DNA of 64,000 nt, taken from assembly GCA_902729315.2 (NCBI GenBank), contig LR746278.1, positions 3,543,501-3,607,500 on the forward strand. The letters run 5' to 3'. Positions 25,210-37,250 of the stretch are shown in pieces. How positions within the stretch are numbered: position 1 is the stretch's first letter; every line of letters begins with the position of its first letter. The translations under genes were made by a program, and so were the position numbers. The stretch is from Spirodela intermedia. Taxonomy: Eukaryota; Streptophyta; Magnoliopsida; Alismatales; Araceae. The notes below the pieces were generated by a model that saw nothing but the letters and a program-made list of their open reading frames with translations, did not search any database and was not told the DNA's origin.

Positions 25210-27237
25210 GAGTGAATTCATGGCATACAACAGGCCTCCAGAAAATGACCTGTTTTAGATACAAACAGATACTCGAGAAAATTTCTTACACAGTTGCTGT
25301 GATTTCGGTATTGACCTGGTTTCAGAAATGGAAATCCATTGATTCTTCCTCTCTGATTAAGCACTCAAGACTCAAGAAGCTCTTCCACGCTTGGTTTTCC
25401 ACAAAAAGGAAGAATAGATAGATTAACTTTCATCCCTTTGCCATCTGTTAGTTGAAAGCAAATTTTATTTTTTTTCGTGGGGCGTTGCATTGATTTTTGA
25501 AAAATAAAATTGACGTGAGATGAATTCACTTGATTATGTTCGTCCTTGCCAGTAATTAGTAGTCAACCATCAATTGCTTTCAGTTGACAACTGGTGGGCA
25601 GTACATCTGATTGTCGAAGATAGCTACTAGCAGGTCTTCACAACTCACAGCAGTTAATTGATGCGATATAAATAAATTAATATTGAACCTACCAGCGCAT
25701 TGCAAACAGTTTTTTGGATTGGATTGCCCCCAATAACTCTACCAAAAATGTCAGATCACACGGTTGCTCTCGGGCGAAATGCACCATATCTATACTGCTT
25801 GCATGCACTGGTTACTGTTTTGGCATTACAACACTCGCCGATTTTAGAGCTGAATGGCAGCACAACCCTGACAGAGATTATCAATCCGCTTCTGCTCTTT
25901 TGTTCATCTAAGAGAGATGATAGCCTCCATATCTAGTGAATCGATATCTCTTAATTAAGCACTGTTCTAGGCACAAAACGAAAAGAAAACAAGCATTGTC
26001 AAAATATTACCATTTATAAATAGCTTCATCTCCTATGAGAAATCCTACGCTTTGCTATGAACCGAGGTGTAGGAAACGAATTGAATGAGTGTTCTATAAC
26101 AATACATTTCTATTCTGGTTCAGATTGAAGCTTAATCTGGGCAAAAAAACTACCGTGACAATCATCATTGACTTACTTAATGGGCAATCATCGCCAGGAT
26201 ATTTGCAATCGGGGCAGCAGCCGTCGAATGCCATTCTACAAATACCACAGGTTTCGTCTTGCGCATCCCAAGTCCATGAAGCCACTGCATGCCACCTGGA
26301 GTTTACACATGTTATAAGAAGAAATAGCTCAGGAGTGGCTGCCATGTGTTATAAGAAGAAGGAGGTTCAGCCTCCCACCCGCAGGAAAAATAAGAAGAAT
26401 AAGAAGGAATACATGTTCGGATAAATGGGCATCAAGTTTTAGATAATGTTGGAATCATGATCTCCATGATGCTGATTATGATGCTTTTTTTGGGATATAG
26501 GACATAAAACTATCATTAATATATCTCCTCCAGCATAATGATGATGTTTAATACATCTCCTCAACATATTTTGTGTATATGTTTCGTATAATGTGCTGGT
26601 TTTGCACACATCACGTAAGGGTGAAGATGACATTATTCACTCAATTTTACTCAATAAGAAGCCTACACCCAGGTCAACTCATCAAGCTAACCAGGTCAAA
26701 CAGTTAAGCCATGACACAGGGCAGGTCAACCCACTATCTGTCTGATGCTATACATTCAACAGTTCATAAAAAGGTCGGACCAGTGTGTACAGGGAAAACG
26801 CATCCAAGACGAAGAGTGAAGATCTTGAGCCTACACCTACAGAGTCTGAAGAATCAGCCACCAGAGATCCCTTTCCCTTGAAACAAGGCAACTGGGCATT
26901 GACTCCGGGGGAGGATTGAAGAGTTTTGTGCCTGCCAGATGCTCTAATATGTTCTTTAATAATTTCGTCCCATATTTCTCGTATACCCAGCATCTTCCTG
27001 GTCAGATCGCACCTCAGAGTCCAGCAGCTTTAAAGAGAGGAGGAAAATTGATTGATAGCAGGAGAGGAAGAGATCACGTACTCTGTCGGAGGACGCCGAA
27101 TAATTTTGCATAAGCGGATCAGGTTAAGAAAAGACATGGAGTTCAACGTTTATAGTTAGCGATCAATGGATCAATCGAATCACTCGACGGAGTAACTGAC
27201 GATAAGATCAGAGGATACGGATGATCTTGACCTTCAT
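24359..27237 (-). CDS. APC11: Anaphase-promoting complex subunit 11 (RING-H2)
   Basis: On the minus strand: exon 1 at 27219-27237 (ATG, MKVKII), exon 2 at 26177-26295 (WHAVASWTWD, then CGICRMAFDGCCPDCKYPGD) and exon 3 at 24359-24471 (WGACNHSFHLHCILKWVNSQ, TQPHCPMCRREWQFKA, stop). The product would be about 83 aa, against about 84 in other plants. The Cys/His ligands of the RING-H2 and the extra APC11 zinc site are present. APC11 is the catalytic RING subunit of APC/C and recruits E2 enzymes to ubiquitinate mitotic cyclins and securin. Exons 2 and 3 join cleanly (A + TT gives Ile). Exon 1 fits by sequence, but its junction is one base short: GTATCCTCT follows after 19 nt, whereas exon 2 needs phase 2. 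This could be a deletion, an assembly error or a misjudged exon. Exon 3 is partly duplicated downstream. Confidence 0.88.
24472..26176. other. APC11 intron 2
   Basis: A 1.7-kb intron bounded by GTAAGT (minus strand, 26176-26171) and a TTTGTTGCAG acceptor (ending at 24472). It contains a (GA)n tract at about 25171-25205. Short reading frames inside it, such as one near 24841-25122, are not recognisable proteins. Confidence 0.7.
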
Positions 27238-28194
27238 TTCCGCTCGATATGAAGAAGATGAAGACCTGAGGAAGAACGCGGGCAGATGAGAACGAGAAAG
27301 AGCATGGAAGCTGTAAACACGGATTATATATTGAAGCGGAGAGATTATCAATGAGGATTCCGCAGCCAGAAGTCGAAGAATCTAAGGGAACACTGCAAGA
27401 GAAAAAAATTTCCAAATCCCCTGGAGTGTAGTTTCAGAGGGTAGAGAGATTTCCTCCTCTCGCAGACACAGCAGGGGAACGCGAGCAACCATGGAAGGAA
27501 AAACGTGGGGGGTTCCACGCCACCAAGAACTAATGCCTCTTGATGCGATCTTGCCAAGAACTCTGTACGACCACGGCAGCGAAATGCGTGCATCAATCGC
27601 CTCCCTCGCGGTTTCCAAAGCATGGGTTTCTGATCATTCCATCTCAGACGGGGGAAACCACAACGACACAGAAAGAACGATCGATCGCTCGATAGATAGA
27701 TAGATAGCGAGAGAGATTGAGAGAGAGAGAGAGAGAGGAACGTACCGGACTGCGTTTCCTCTCCGGTGTTGGTCTCCCGCCTGGGCGATGCTATGTAGCT
27801 TAGGGGAGCGCGCGCTGCTCCAGCGGGATTTGTAGTCCGAAAGCGCCAAACTTTGGCCAATGTTTTTACCTAGGCTTAAGATCGTAGTGGGAGTCAAGCG
27901 GGCGCATTTATCACGATCTCCATAAGATCTCAAGAGCAAAAGCAGCGGCTTTGATAACCGGCTAGAACTGGAATAGGCTGGGTTATCCGAGATTGGTAAG
28001 CGCGAGGCCCGGTCGAGGGTTAATGCGGACAAAATCCAGCAATATAATCCTCCCCGTTTAACTCATTCCGGCTATTATTTAAGCATTGAACTCCAAGCTC
28101 TTAAGAAATTTCTTGCCCGCGCTCCTGATTCTGATCTGTTTCCAGGAAGCACTCTCTAACCTTTGTGGCAATCCCATGGCCTCATGATCTTGCC

Positions 28195-28228
<34 letters not shown>

Positions 28229-28993
28229 ACACCTCCTACTGTGTGTAGCTCAAGCTCAAGCTCGGGCAAGAGTTAACATGGTCTGCATCTACCTCTCTCT
28301 CTCTGACCTTGGACGACTTTGGTTGAGCCGCCTGGTACGTTGACATCTCTAATGTCAACTTTATAACTGGAATTTTTGTCTGGGGCGAAAAAAGAAATTC
28401 ACGACGTTGTGCCTGAGAAAAAACCAATTTAAATGGTTCATGTTGGTCGTATAATCACATTAAATTAAAGTTATTTTGTCGAGTGTGCTACGTGAAATGG
28501 GTATAACCCATAATTAGAAAGAACCCATTACAACTTCAAACATTGTCCCAATATTTCCAATTTAATTACTGCTATCAATGCCTATAATGGCTTGACTTAT
28601 TCTAGGAAAAAATAACACAAAAAAAGACCGACTCTTTGTTCACACGACATACTTTTTTCGATAGGATTTGCGCATAAATATATGCTAAGCTAACAAGATT
28701 AAGGTGCACATATTGGGCCACCAAATATACAGAAAATATTTATGTTCTAATGGAGAGTAATTTAGGACTAGAACTTGAGCTTTGAACCCCTCACAGTAGG
28801 AGGTATGGTGAGAAGCTCAGAAGATGAGTCTACCGTGTGCATCTATCAGAGAGAGAGAGAGAGAAGCAGAGAGATAGAGAAAGACAGAGTCAGGTAGATG
28901 CAGACCATGTTAAGTCTTGCCCGAGCTTGAGCTTGAGCCACACAGTAGGTGTAGAGAGAAGATCAGAAGATGAGCCTACCGTGTGCATCTATC

Positions 28994-29031
<38 letters not shown>

Positions 29032-29034
29032 CTT
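27238..29034. other. Region between APC11 and the trihelix gene, with an inverted repeat
   Basis: No gene recognised. The first few hundred bases are the presumed APC11 leader and promoter. GA/CT tracts lie at about 27715-27737, 28198-28225 and 28998-29029. An inverted repeat (28227-28303 against 28879-28954) shares GCTCAAGCTCAAGCTCGGGC on one strand. A direct repeat carries TACCGTGTGCATCTATCAGA near 28831 and 28977. Confidence 0.6.
28227..28954. repeat. Long inverted repeat, arms ~77 bp, spacer ~575 bp
   Basis: Arm 1 (28227-28303) and the reverse complement of arm 2 (28879-28954) share GCTCAAGCTCAAGCTCGGGC and AACATGGTCTGCATCTACCT, with a few substitutions and small indels between and around these blocks. 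A transcript across it could fold into a long stem. Confidence 0.85.
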
Positions 29035-29644
29035 TCACTGTTTTCCGTGTTCGTTACATTCATCAACGAGTCGTCTGGCGCCACGGATGGAGCCGGCGAG
29101 CCTGTCGACGGCGGCCACCAGGCCAGCTACGGCCTCCGCTGCCGTTTCCGCCCTGGACCGCTCGACCCTCAGCCTCCTCTCTTTCACCTCGAGGAGCTCC
29201 CTGTGCCTCGTCTCCTCCTTCTCCTCCCCCGCCATGAGGGCCTCTGCTAACACGGCGGCGCCCTTGGAGATGGCGGACGCCACTCCGCCGCCGCCGTCCT
29301 TCCTTCCTCTTCTTCCCCTCACCCTCTTCCTCGGCGGGGAGACCGAGCGGTCGGTTGGGTCAGAATCTGAGGGAACCCACACCGAGAACGTGAGACAGGA
29401 ACCGGCTGGCCTGATCCGGAGAAGATGAAAGGAAGAAACTAATCATCGTCGCCGCGAGAAGATCTGGCCATGTGGGGAGGAAGAACGGAAGCATGAGGAA
29501 GGAAGACGATGACTGCGTGGAGAAGGGATGATGGATTGCTGAGAGAATTCGCAGGTTGTGTGGAACGTCGGTTGCCCATCAAATCTTCCTCCGTGAGCAC
29601 GAAAGCGAAGGTCGACACTTGGGAAGACTCTGGATTGATTGAAA

Positions 29645-29691
<47 letters not shown>

Positions 29692-30686
29692 ATAGCTAGT
29701 TAGAGACAGTGTCCGTGTGTGTGAGGGAGGGGGGACGACAAATAGACAGCGAGTGTGTTTGAGTAAGAGAGATGGGGGCGGGGTAGAGAGAGAGAGAGAA
29801 AGGGAGGTTTAACAGTCGATGAAGTTCAATCCCAGTAGAAGGCTAGGACTTAAGTTATAGAGTAATAAATAGGTGGGTAGGTAGATAGATACATGGATCC
29901 AAAGAGAGAGTGTCTGTGTGTGCGCGTGTGTGTGTGAGTGTGTGAGAGAGAGAGGAGGCAGAAACTGGTTTTAGGACAAGCACAGGAGGACCGACAGACG
30001 TAGAACTCGAACTGAGTGAAATCTTCGATAAATTATGCATGCATCGAGAGGGAAAGAGTAAGAAAAGGCTAAAAAATGCTTCTTTCCGGGTGGCTAGTTT
30101 AAAAGGCTGTCAAATAATGAGATGAACGAGGACTGAGGGACGGATTTACAGTTGGATTATTACCTAGCCCTTGCAATACCTGAGGAAGAGAGAGAGGTGG
30201 CTCCGCCGGCGGCAAGGTTTCCTTCGCCGGCGGCCTATCCGTCGCCGCAATCTCTCCCCTGCCTTCCTCTCTTGTCTCCACAACGTCGGACAAGGCCTCG
30301 TAAATCTGAAGCAGGAAGTTCGACGGCAAGCCCTTCTCCTTCCTCCCGTAGCTGTCGAGTTTCCAGTAGGAGAGACCAGCGCCGCCGGTACTGCCGCCGG
30401 CCGCCGCCGCCGTCTCGTGGCTCCTCACCTTCTTGTAGTCCCTCATGAGGTTGTCCCACTTGTCGTTGCACTGGTTCTGGCTGCGGTGGCATCCCATCTT
30501 CCAGCAATAGTCTTCCACCCACTTCCATCTCAGCTCCGACGGCCCGCCGCCGCCGGCGACCCTCTTCGTCCTCCTCTCCTTGTCCATGCTTTTGGCTTCT
30601 ATCAGCGACATGGTCTCCTCCAGGGTCCAGTTGCCCTTCCTGTACTCCCTCGCCTTCTCCTCTCCTGTCACTTCGGCCGCCGCCAT
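29035..30686 (-). CDS. Trihelix transcription factor, SH4/ASR3 type
   Basis: Minus strand, two exons (30164-30686 and 29035-29366), phase 1 junction (G + AT gives Asp), 284 aa. The N-terminal trihelix DNA-binding domain spans about residues 15-90: YRKGNWTLEETMSLIEAKSM, then ELRWKWVEDYCWKMGCHRSQ and NQCNDKWDNLMRDYKK, with the spaced tryptophans typical of GT-factor domains. SYWKLDSYGRKEKGLPSNFL follows. A basic stretch (RKRVRGRRGRK), a probable nuclear localisation signal, opens exon 2. An Arg/Glu-rich helix (RELLEVKERRLRVERSRAET) ends the protein and probably oligomerises. ASR3-type proteins act as repressors in immune or abscission programmes, but the role here is unknown. The start is the first ATG in frame; the frame stays open upstream without another ATG. 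The intron (29367-30163) carries GT/GA microsatellites, and the 3' UTR begins next to a GA tract. Confidence 0.9.
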
Positions 30687-30910
30687 GTACGGCGAGACCT
30701 CCACAACTCTTCTTCTCCCTCTCCTCCTCCTTTTTCTCCCTCCCTCCTCTTCGTCCTACCAACTCGATCTTCTTCTTTTTTCTCGGGGCTGATCTGTCTG
30801 ATTTAGTGAGCGTATTCACCTATCTATAGAGAATTCGTGGTGGGGAGCGCCCTTCATGCTTTGTCAGTGGTGGGGATCAGGATTGCATGCATAGGAAGCA
30901 GCAACACAGG

Positions 30911-30960
<50 letters not shown>

Positions 30961-31666
30961 AGTGTGGGTAGAGAGGGAAGAGTAAGGTCACCTGGTCGTA
31001 TCCTTTTTTCTAGCTGGGAGCCTGAGCTTCGTCTTGAACTCTGATCTTTTCCAACCTTGCCGGCCTTGTTCTCTTGGGGGCTTCCCCTCCTAACGACGAG
31101 AGCCTTCAGCCCGGTGGCCGTCTGAATATACGAGCCATTGTATATGGAGTACAGACCGCACGGTACACATTTATGTGGGGTTGTCACAGCTAGAGCTAGA
31201 GAGAGAGAGAGAGAGCATCCGTGCATATAATAAGTTGCAGTAAACAAAGTGTAAGAAGCCGCCAAGGAGATATCTACTCAAGCAGAATCGGCAAACCCAA
31301 GAAATCGCTTACACTGAAACAGTATTTCCACAGCTAGAGAGAGAGAGAGACAGAGAGAGACAGAGGGATGGCGCTCCATTGCGTTGATGGTCATGATCCT
31401 CCGTTTCGCATTAAAAGAGGAGGGGCCCGGCCCTGGACGGAGTTTGACGGCTCGACGGGGTATCTCAGTAATGGGTTTGGTCTCGTGAGAGAGAGAGAGA
31501 GAGAAAGAGAGATGGGAGAAGGTGCAGGGATTCAGAAAGTAAATTTAAACTTGAAAATACTACTCATCTAAGGTAAAGATAGATTATCAAAACCAAACTC
31601 ATAAATAAAAATATGATCTCTCTCTCTCTCTCTCTCTCGCCCTTTCACAATAGCCTATGTGCCTAT

Positions 31667-31707
<41 letters not shown>

Positions 31708-31743
31708 GAGCGAGAGAGCCATAAGAATAGCTTCTATGCCTAT

Positions 31744-31785
<42 letters not shown>

Positions 31786-32551
31786 ACAATAGATGGGTGC
31801 TTTTAGTGGGCCCAATTGGTTCCATGTTGACTAGGAGGTAGGCTCCATGTATGAACCGGCCTGACGCCTGTTTCTAGGCTTTTCTCCAAGTCGAGTCCGG
31901 ACCTGCCACGTAGCAAAAGTACGTAAATATAAAAATATAACTCTTTCAGGGAAATATTTGTAGTTTTATACTCAGAGCGTCTCTGGAGTCAAACACGAAA
32001 CAATGCAGAGCACATGTTATGTTGGTGAGGTCTCGTCAAGCTAAGTGGATCCGGACCCACTGCTTTCGGGTCTGCCGTTTGTTTTCTTGCCGAAGAAGCA
32101 AGCCGTTCCCGCCGGAGATCGCCTTCTCCTCCGGAGGGGGTAGTGCCGACCTGTGTGGCATTCTATCTCGTCCTCTCTCTCTCTCTCTCTCAGAGGTCTT
32201 TCGTCGATTGAGAGCTGGCTGTCTGAGAAAGGAGGTGGGTAGTTTCGACTTTGCCGCGGCGGATTGCGGCGGCGGGAAGGAGGGGGGGGTGAGTTTTTCT
32301 TTTCCACTCGTGATTTGTCCTCTTTGTCTTTGGGTGGCGAGATTGTTCGTTGGTAGTGACCCTTCATATTCGGAGAAGGATGCGGCATTCGATGTTATTC
32401 CTCTCCGTTTGGCTGTATCCGCTGTCATTTCTGTCTTGAATCCTAATGGCAGGTCGTATCTCTCTGTGAACGCAGTTCCAAGTGTTTTCCAACTTTCTCC
32501 CGTTGCGGCTGGCTACTACTCTCCGCTCACTGAAGGTCCAGACCCTCCCGC
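30687..32551. other. Divergent region between the trihelix gene and TIM14
   Basis: The two genes are transcribed away from each other, so this holds both promoters and leaders. There are GA tracts at about 30913-30956 and 31199-31215 and three CT tracts at about 31618-31639, 31672-31703 and 31749-31780. The spacers between the CT tracts repeat CCTATAGTCCTC. From about 32040 the sequence is GC-rich and probably forms the TIM14 5' leader. A long open frame there has no recognisable protein. Confidence 0.55.
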
Positions 32552-35451
32552 ATGGTATCCTTTTAAACTCTTTCCCTTTTCCCTCTATTGTCTTGTTATG
32601 ATTTTTGGGAGTGAAGGAGTTGCAATTTCCATTGCTTTCTCTCCGTAGTTTTTGGACCATCTTGGTCTTCATCTGTTGATACTTTATTTTGATTACAAGT
32701 ATAGGCTCCGCAGTTAGAAGTTGCCCTAATGGTTGCTGAAGAATTTCTCGTTTTTACCAGCGATGTGTGCCCATCCTTCTATTGTTTATAACTTTATATA
32801 CTAGTTGCTTTATGGAGATTATTTGGGATGATAGAAATTTACAGATGCTACTAACTTTCGTTTGAAATATTGGTTTTCCTCAGTCCAGAAACTTTCTGAT
32901 GCTCGATGAAACTCGAACTAGATGAATGAACTGGCCGTCACATGATACGTGCCATGCAACAGATATAAGAAGATCTAGTTTCCTATCCATAGTCTCACTT
33001 CAGGTTAAGCTCGAAAGATTCCAGACCGAGCAGAACCTAGTTTTATACTAAGGACTCTATCTTCATCCTGAAATCTTAGGTCTAGATGAAGTCTGATGCG
33101 CAGTCTATCTGGCCATCCAATTCGAAACCCAGCAATCAATAGATAAAGTAGGTTGAAATTCCACTGTCCCATCGACCTTGGATAGCCCTTTGATCCTTTC
33201 ATTGATATGAGTTTCCTTCCTACTTGTACTTCTGAATTTCATTTCAGAGCAGTGTGAGACTAGAAAAGTTAAAAACTACAACCAGCATCACTTCGTTAGC
33301 TTTTCGAGTCTCTACCTTCTTATAGGCTGGTTACCTTCTGAATGGAAACATTTTTTTTATGTTCCTCAGATGGTATTCATTAAAGGTTGCAGGAGAAAAG
33401 AACATAAAACAGAGGAGCAAAAACTAGAGAGGCAAGTATACCTGTCAATTTTAGTACGTCCAATGATCTAATATTGGATATGAAACCTTTCAGCTCAACC
33501 TTGTCCGTACTTCCCTTTTGTATTGAGTGACGGCATGATTCATCTCATCTCAATGGCTAGGTATGATGAATGCCAGAGATTAATATGATTAACCTTTGTG
33601 AGGTTAGGATCACAACATTTTGGTGAATAAATGATGATTCTCTCAGGGAAAACATTGCCTCACGTACAGTTAAACTGATTTTTATTAAATATTGCCTCAT
33701 AGGCTCAAGTGATCAAGTATTGCTTCGCAAGTAAAGGAGTTTTCTTTTCATTGTCAATTTATTTTATATTTTGATACGATCCTCCTTGGAAGGATCGGAT
33801 CTGAATGAATCCAGAGAGAAACAATTGTATTGATTCTTAAATCGGGACATTGTTCTAGGATAGAACGTCAGGATGACAGTTCTATCAGAGTACAAGAAAA
33901 GGAAGAGAGAAGGAAGAGTAAAAGGTGTGGGGAATGAATTCGAGAGGATTCCCATGCGCCACCCCCCCCCCCCCCCCCCCCCCCCGGCTGTATTTATAGT
34001 CATCACACATGCTGTGCACGTGTTTCCTTATGCCTTTTATATGTCAGTAATGGGGTCGTATCATGTTTATGACTGAATGACATAGAATAAAATTATCTTG
34101 GGGTAAAATTGACTTTATATGTATGTCTATAAATATAAATGTATATTATTGTTCCTTATACTTTCATCTTTTGTTGTGCCCGCTGCCTCAGTGATTGCCT
34201 TGTTGGACCATAGTTTGGTGGATGATTTATGTGGAATCATGTCTGCTAGTAAACCATTTAAATTTCCAGAATTTCTGAATGGAATGAGAAAATGATATTG
34301 GATATATCCTTTTGTGATATAACATTTTCTATAGTTTCAATTATTTCAAGTCTCTACATGTGCGCTGCCCCAGTTAATTTTCTAATTATTAGAAGACAAC
34401 GCACAATCATTTTTGAATCTATTTTTTGGCAAAATTATGCTTCCATCTCGTAAATATTTGTGATGAACTATGTTGCGACATGGTGTAGGGTATTCAGGTC
34501 AGCCTAACTAGGTGCCACACTGGATCCCTTGGCTGAGTCCCACAATAGGGTCTGATTCAGGTGATCCTCTTGCGGATTGGAATGAGAGAATTGTGACGTG
34601 GGCCTTCCTAGCAACTCTGGTTATCCAGACCAGATCAGACTGTTAGGTCAGCCGGGTCAGTCAGGAGTTGACTGATCCATCCAGAATCTGCGGATCACAG
34701 GCAGATTGAACCCTTACATTGACCACATCTCCAGCCGATTTTTGGGCCTTCCTCAACTGTGCATATTTTATAAAGATCTATAAATATCATGTTGTTCCTC
34801 AGATTGGATGGGATGTTGTGAGGAATTTAGTTACGTTCATTGAAGTATCCAGCAGGGTATCAATCAACACTGATCTGGTTACATTTTAAACGAAATCTAC
34901 AAATGGGTGGACATCCATGATTTCTTGCATTTTCTCCTTCCCAAGTTATGACATCGGTTTAACTACTGAAAATATTGGAGCTTCTTCATGGCAGGCAGAC
35001 CCGATCATTGTGCTGGCTACAGGGACTGCAGCCGCTGCATTGGCCGGTCGAAGCCTGATACAGGCATGGCAGGCCTACAAATCCCGGCCCGTTGCTCCTC
35101 GGCTACACCGATTCTACCCTGGGGGTTTCGACCAGAAGATGAGCCGGCGGGAGGCAGCTCTGATTCTTGGCGTCAGGTGCTTATCTTCTTGCGGGAAGAG
35201 CATAGATTCTGTGGTGGCCATATCTTCTTCATTTGTAGCGTTAGCAATAATAGCAGATAAGAATGAGCTGTTCGTTGATATCTGCTTTCAGGGAACGTGC
35301 GGTTGAGGAGAAGATCAAGGAGGCGCACCGGAGGGTGATGGTGGCAAACCACCCGGATGCTGGTGGGAGCCACTACCTGGCATCAAAGATCAACGAGGCC
35401 AAGGATATCTTGATGGGGAAGCAGGGTGGCTCCTCATCGTCTGCTTTCTAG
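32552..35451 (+). CDS. TIM14: TIM14/PAM18, J-protein of the mitochondrial import motor
   Basis: Exons 32552-32554 (the ATG alone), 34995-35176 and 35292-35451 give 114 aa, the usual size for plant TIM14. A single N-terminal membrane segment (about residues 4-18, IIVLATGTAAAALAG) precedes a matrix-facing J domain: REAALILGVRERAVEEKIKE, then HRRVMVANHPDAGG with HPD at 82-84, then SKINEAKDILMG. TIM14 stimulates the ATPase of mitochondrial Hsp70 at the TIM23 channel to drive presequence import. Exons 2 and 3 are certain. Exon 1 is inferred: an ATG directly before GTATCCTTTT, a perfect U12-type donor, joins in frame to GCA GAC CCG. The alternative ATG at 34988 is out of frame. Intron 1 is 2.44 kb; intron 2 is 115 bp. 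Confidence 0.9.
32555..34994 (+). other. TIM14 intron 1, candidate U12-type
   Basis: The donor GTATCCTTTT matches the U12 consensus. The acceptor is CATGGCAG. A loose branch-site-like GGTTTAACTA lies near 34953, which is rather far from the acceptor. The intron contains an LTR-like element (33772-34063) and a run of 24 C (33962-33985). Confidence 0.6.
33772..34063. mobile_element. Solo-LTR/TRIM-like element in TIM14 intron 1
   Basis: A 292-bp segment begins TGATACGATCC and ends GGGGTCGTATCA. It has TG...CA termini that are also inverted repeats, as in plant LTRs and TRIMs. On the minus strand it carries a TATAAATACAG box. It includes the poly-C run. I found no clear target-site duplication. 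Confidence 0.5.
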
Positions 35452-35851
35452 TCACTGAAAACTGCTTCTATTACAGTCATACAAAGATCATTGAATTCAA
35501 GTAAGAAAATTTCAATTTTATGAGCAATTACAGTTCTTGTGTATACTATGCTAATCATATATGCAATGGCAGTTCTCTCTCTCTCTCACTCTTACTGACT
35601 GCCCGGAACCCCCCAATAACTAATGGGAAGCAAGAATGCAATCTGGAAAAGCATTCTGGCCCCTGTTAGAGTCAACCTCCTTGATGTGATTTGAGATGAT
35701 TATGGCGTAGATCGTGTGCAAAATGGTTGGCAAGGGCTACCTGGATTTAAGCTTGTCTTGGCAAGATCATTCTCTAGAGTAGCCACAAAGTTCCATAGTG
35801 TCCACTTCAAGAATTCTGAACAAATTTTTCTTTCCGGGTGGCTCATCCATA

Positions 35852-35890
<39 letters not shown>

Positions 35891-36399
35891 CCTCTCTCGG
35901 TTCCTCTGTCTCTCTGGCTTAGTGACTTAATATGTACAACAAATATTAGTCAGGTTGAACTTGTAAGGCCAGGACTAAGTTTCACAAGGTTCTAGCTTAG
36001 ATCTTATTTAATGAGCTCAATATAGTCCCGTATCTCATAGTTGATTTGAGACCTAAGCTTGACCTTAGCTCAATTAGGTCCATCCCTTTCATAAAATGAT
36101 ATTTTTATGTCATATATATGGTAATAGAGTTTTAATTGCGACCAATCCAGATAGTGGTACATAGATTTTATCATAATTTATTGCTTCTACTTGAGTAGAC
36201 CTATATGCTACCAGCCTAACCTTAATTGAAATAAGTATTTCATCATCATTCAATTTACTTTTCAATATCCTTCTATGATAGGTATTTATGTTTTCCTAGA
36301 TATTAAAGCCCAAACATTAGTTTTATCAATCTAATTTCATCTTATAATTTTTTTTCAACATTTCGGGATAAATTTCAGAATTCAATAAATTCAAGTTTT
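35452..36399. other. TIM14 3' region and AT-rich spacer
   Basis: No gene recognised. A (CT)n tract lies at about 35859-35890. The sequence becomes AT-rich after about 36000 and merges into retroelement relics. Confidence 0.5.
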
Positions 36400-37250
36400 T
36401 TTGTATTTTTCAGTTCGGAACTACTTTATACTATGTTCTTAGCATCGTCTAATATTTCATCTGTCAGATTACTATTAATAAATTTCAATTCTCTTCGAGA
36501 ATCTCATTTTCTACAGTCTCATCTAATTTAGGAAGCCTAGCATCATTATTGATCTAAATTTCTTTAAATTTAATCTTTAACAATTCTACTTTGCGTTTAA
36601 TTGAGACTTATTTCTCAATTTTGTAAATAAATTTCACATTTATTATTTCCTCAAAAACTACTTTCTTTTCAATGTAAATTCTAGATATTCTAGCATTTTT
36701 ACAATCTCCTAGAAAAATTCTCTAATCACATTTCAAATCAAATTCTCTATTGCCTCACCATTTATGAGTATAAAATATTTGGATCAAAATGATCCAAAGT
36801 AACCAATATGTGGTTTTCTAACTAACCAAACATTTCTCTTAAATAAATGATAAGGAGTTTTCTTAACTATAGGTATGATAATGATTTATTCTTGATATAA
36901 CATCAGTATTTATCACCAAAGTCCGAAAATATTTAGACAAATTATTCTCCACCAACACCATCTAAGAAAGATTCAATGATGTTCAATTCTTCTTCTCAAC
37001 AATAATATTTTGTTGTGGTATCCTAGGATCAGCAAATTCATGTTTTATTCCTTGATCAGTAGATAATTTCAAAAAGTTTAGATTTTCAAATTCTCAAGCA
37101 TGATCAATTCTATTGTTTTTAAACTTCAAATCCATTTTATTCTCAATCTTCATGATAATTTTTGTAAATTCTTCAAGAGTTTTTATTGAAGGAAGCTAGT
37201 GCCATTATTTATCATTCTTTACCTAAGAAATATAAAGACTGAGGACCATT
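36400..37250 (-). mobile_element. Ty1/Copia integrase relic
   Basis: Read on the minus strand, translated fragments match Copia integrase in order. Near 37200-37080 is a stretch with EEFTKIIMKIENKM and NRIDHA. Near 37040-36950 is HEFADPRIPQQN (the family's PQQN core) with VEKKN. Near 36880-36750 are TYS, LFKRNVWLVRKPHIGYFGSF and KYFILINGEA. Stops and frameshifts are frequent, so it is long dead. The integrase family call rests on these motifs. Confidence 0.75.

Noticed and set aside
28837-29428. Plus-strand frames of Arg-Glu repeats near 28.8-29.4 kb
   Set aside because: They are translations of GA microsatellites plus the antisense of trihelix exon 2.
30171-30806. Plus-strand 211-codon frame over the trihelix exon 1
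   Set aside because: Antisense to the clear trihelix domain; low-complexity Pro/Leu/Arg composition and no known motif.
32019-32648. 209-codon plus-strand frame before TIM14
   Set aside because: It runs through the probable 5' leader and across the U12-type donor, and its translation resembles no protein I know.
33962-33985. Run of 24 C as a functional element
   Set aside because: Homopolymers of this length are common slippage or assembly artefacts; noted only within the surrounding element.
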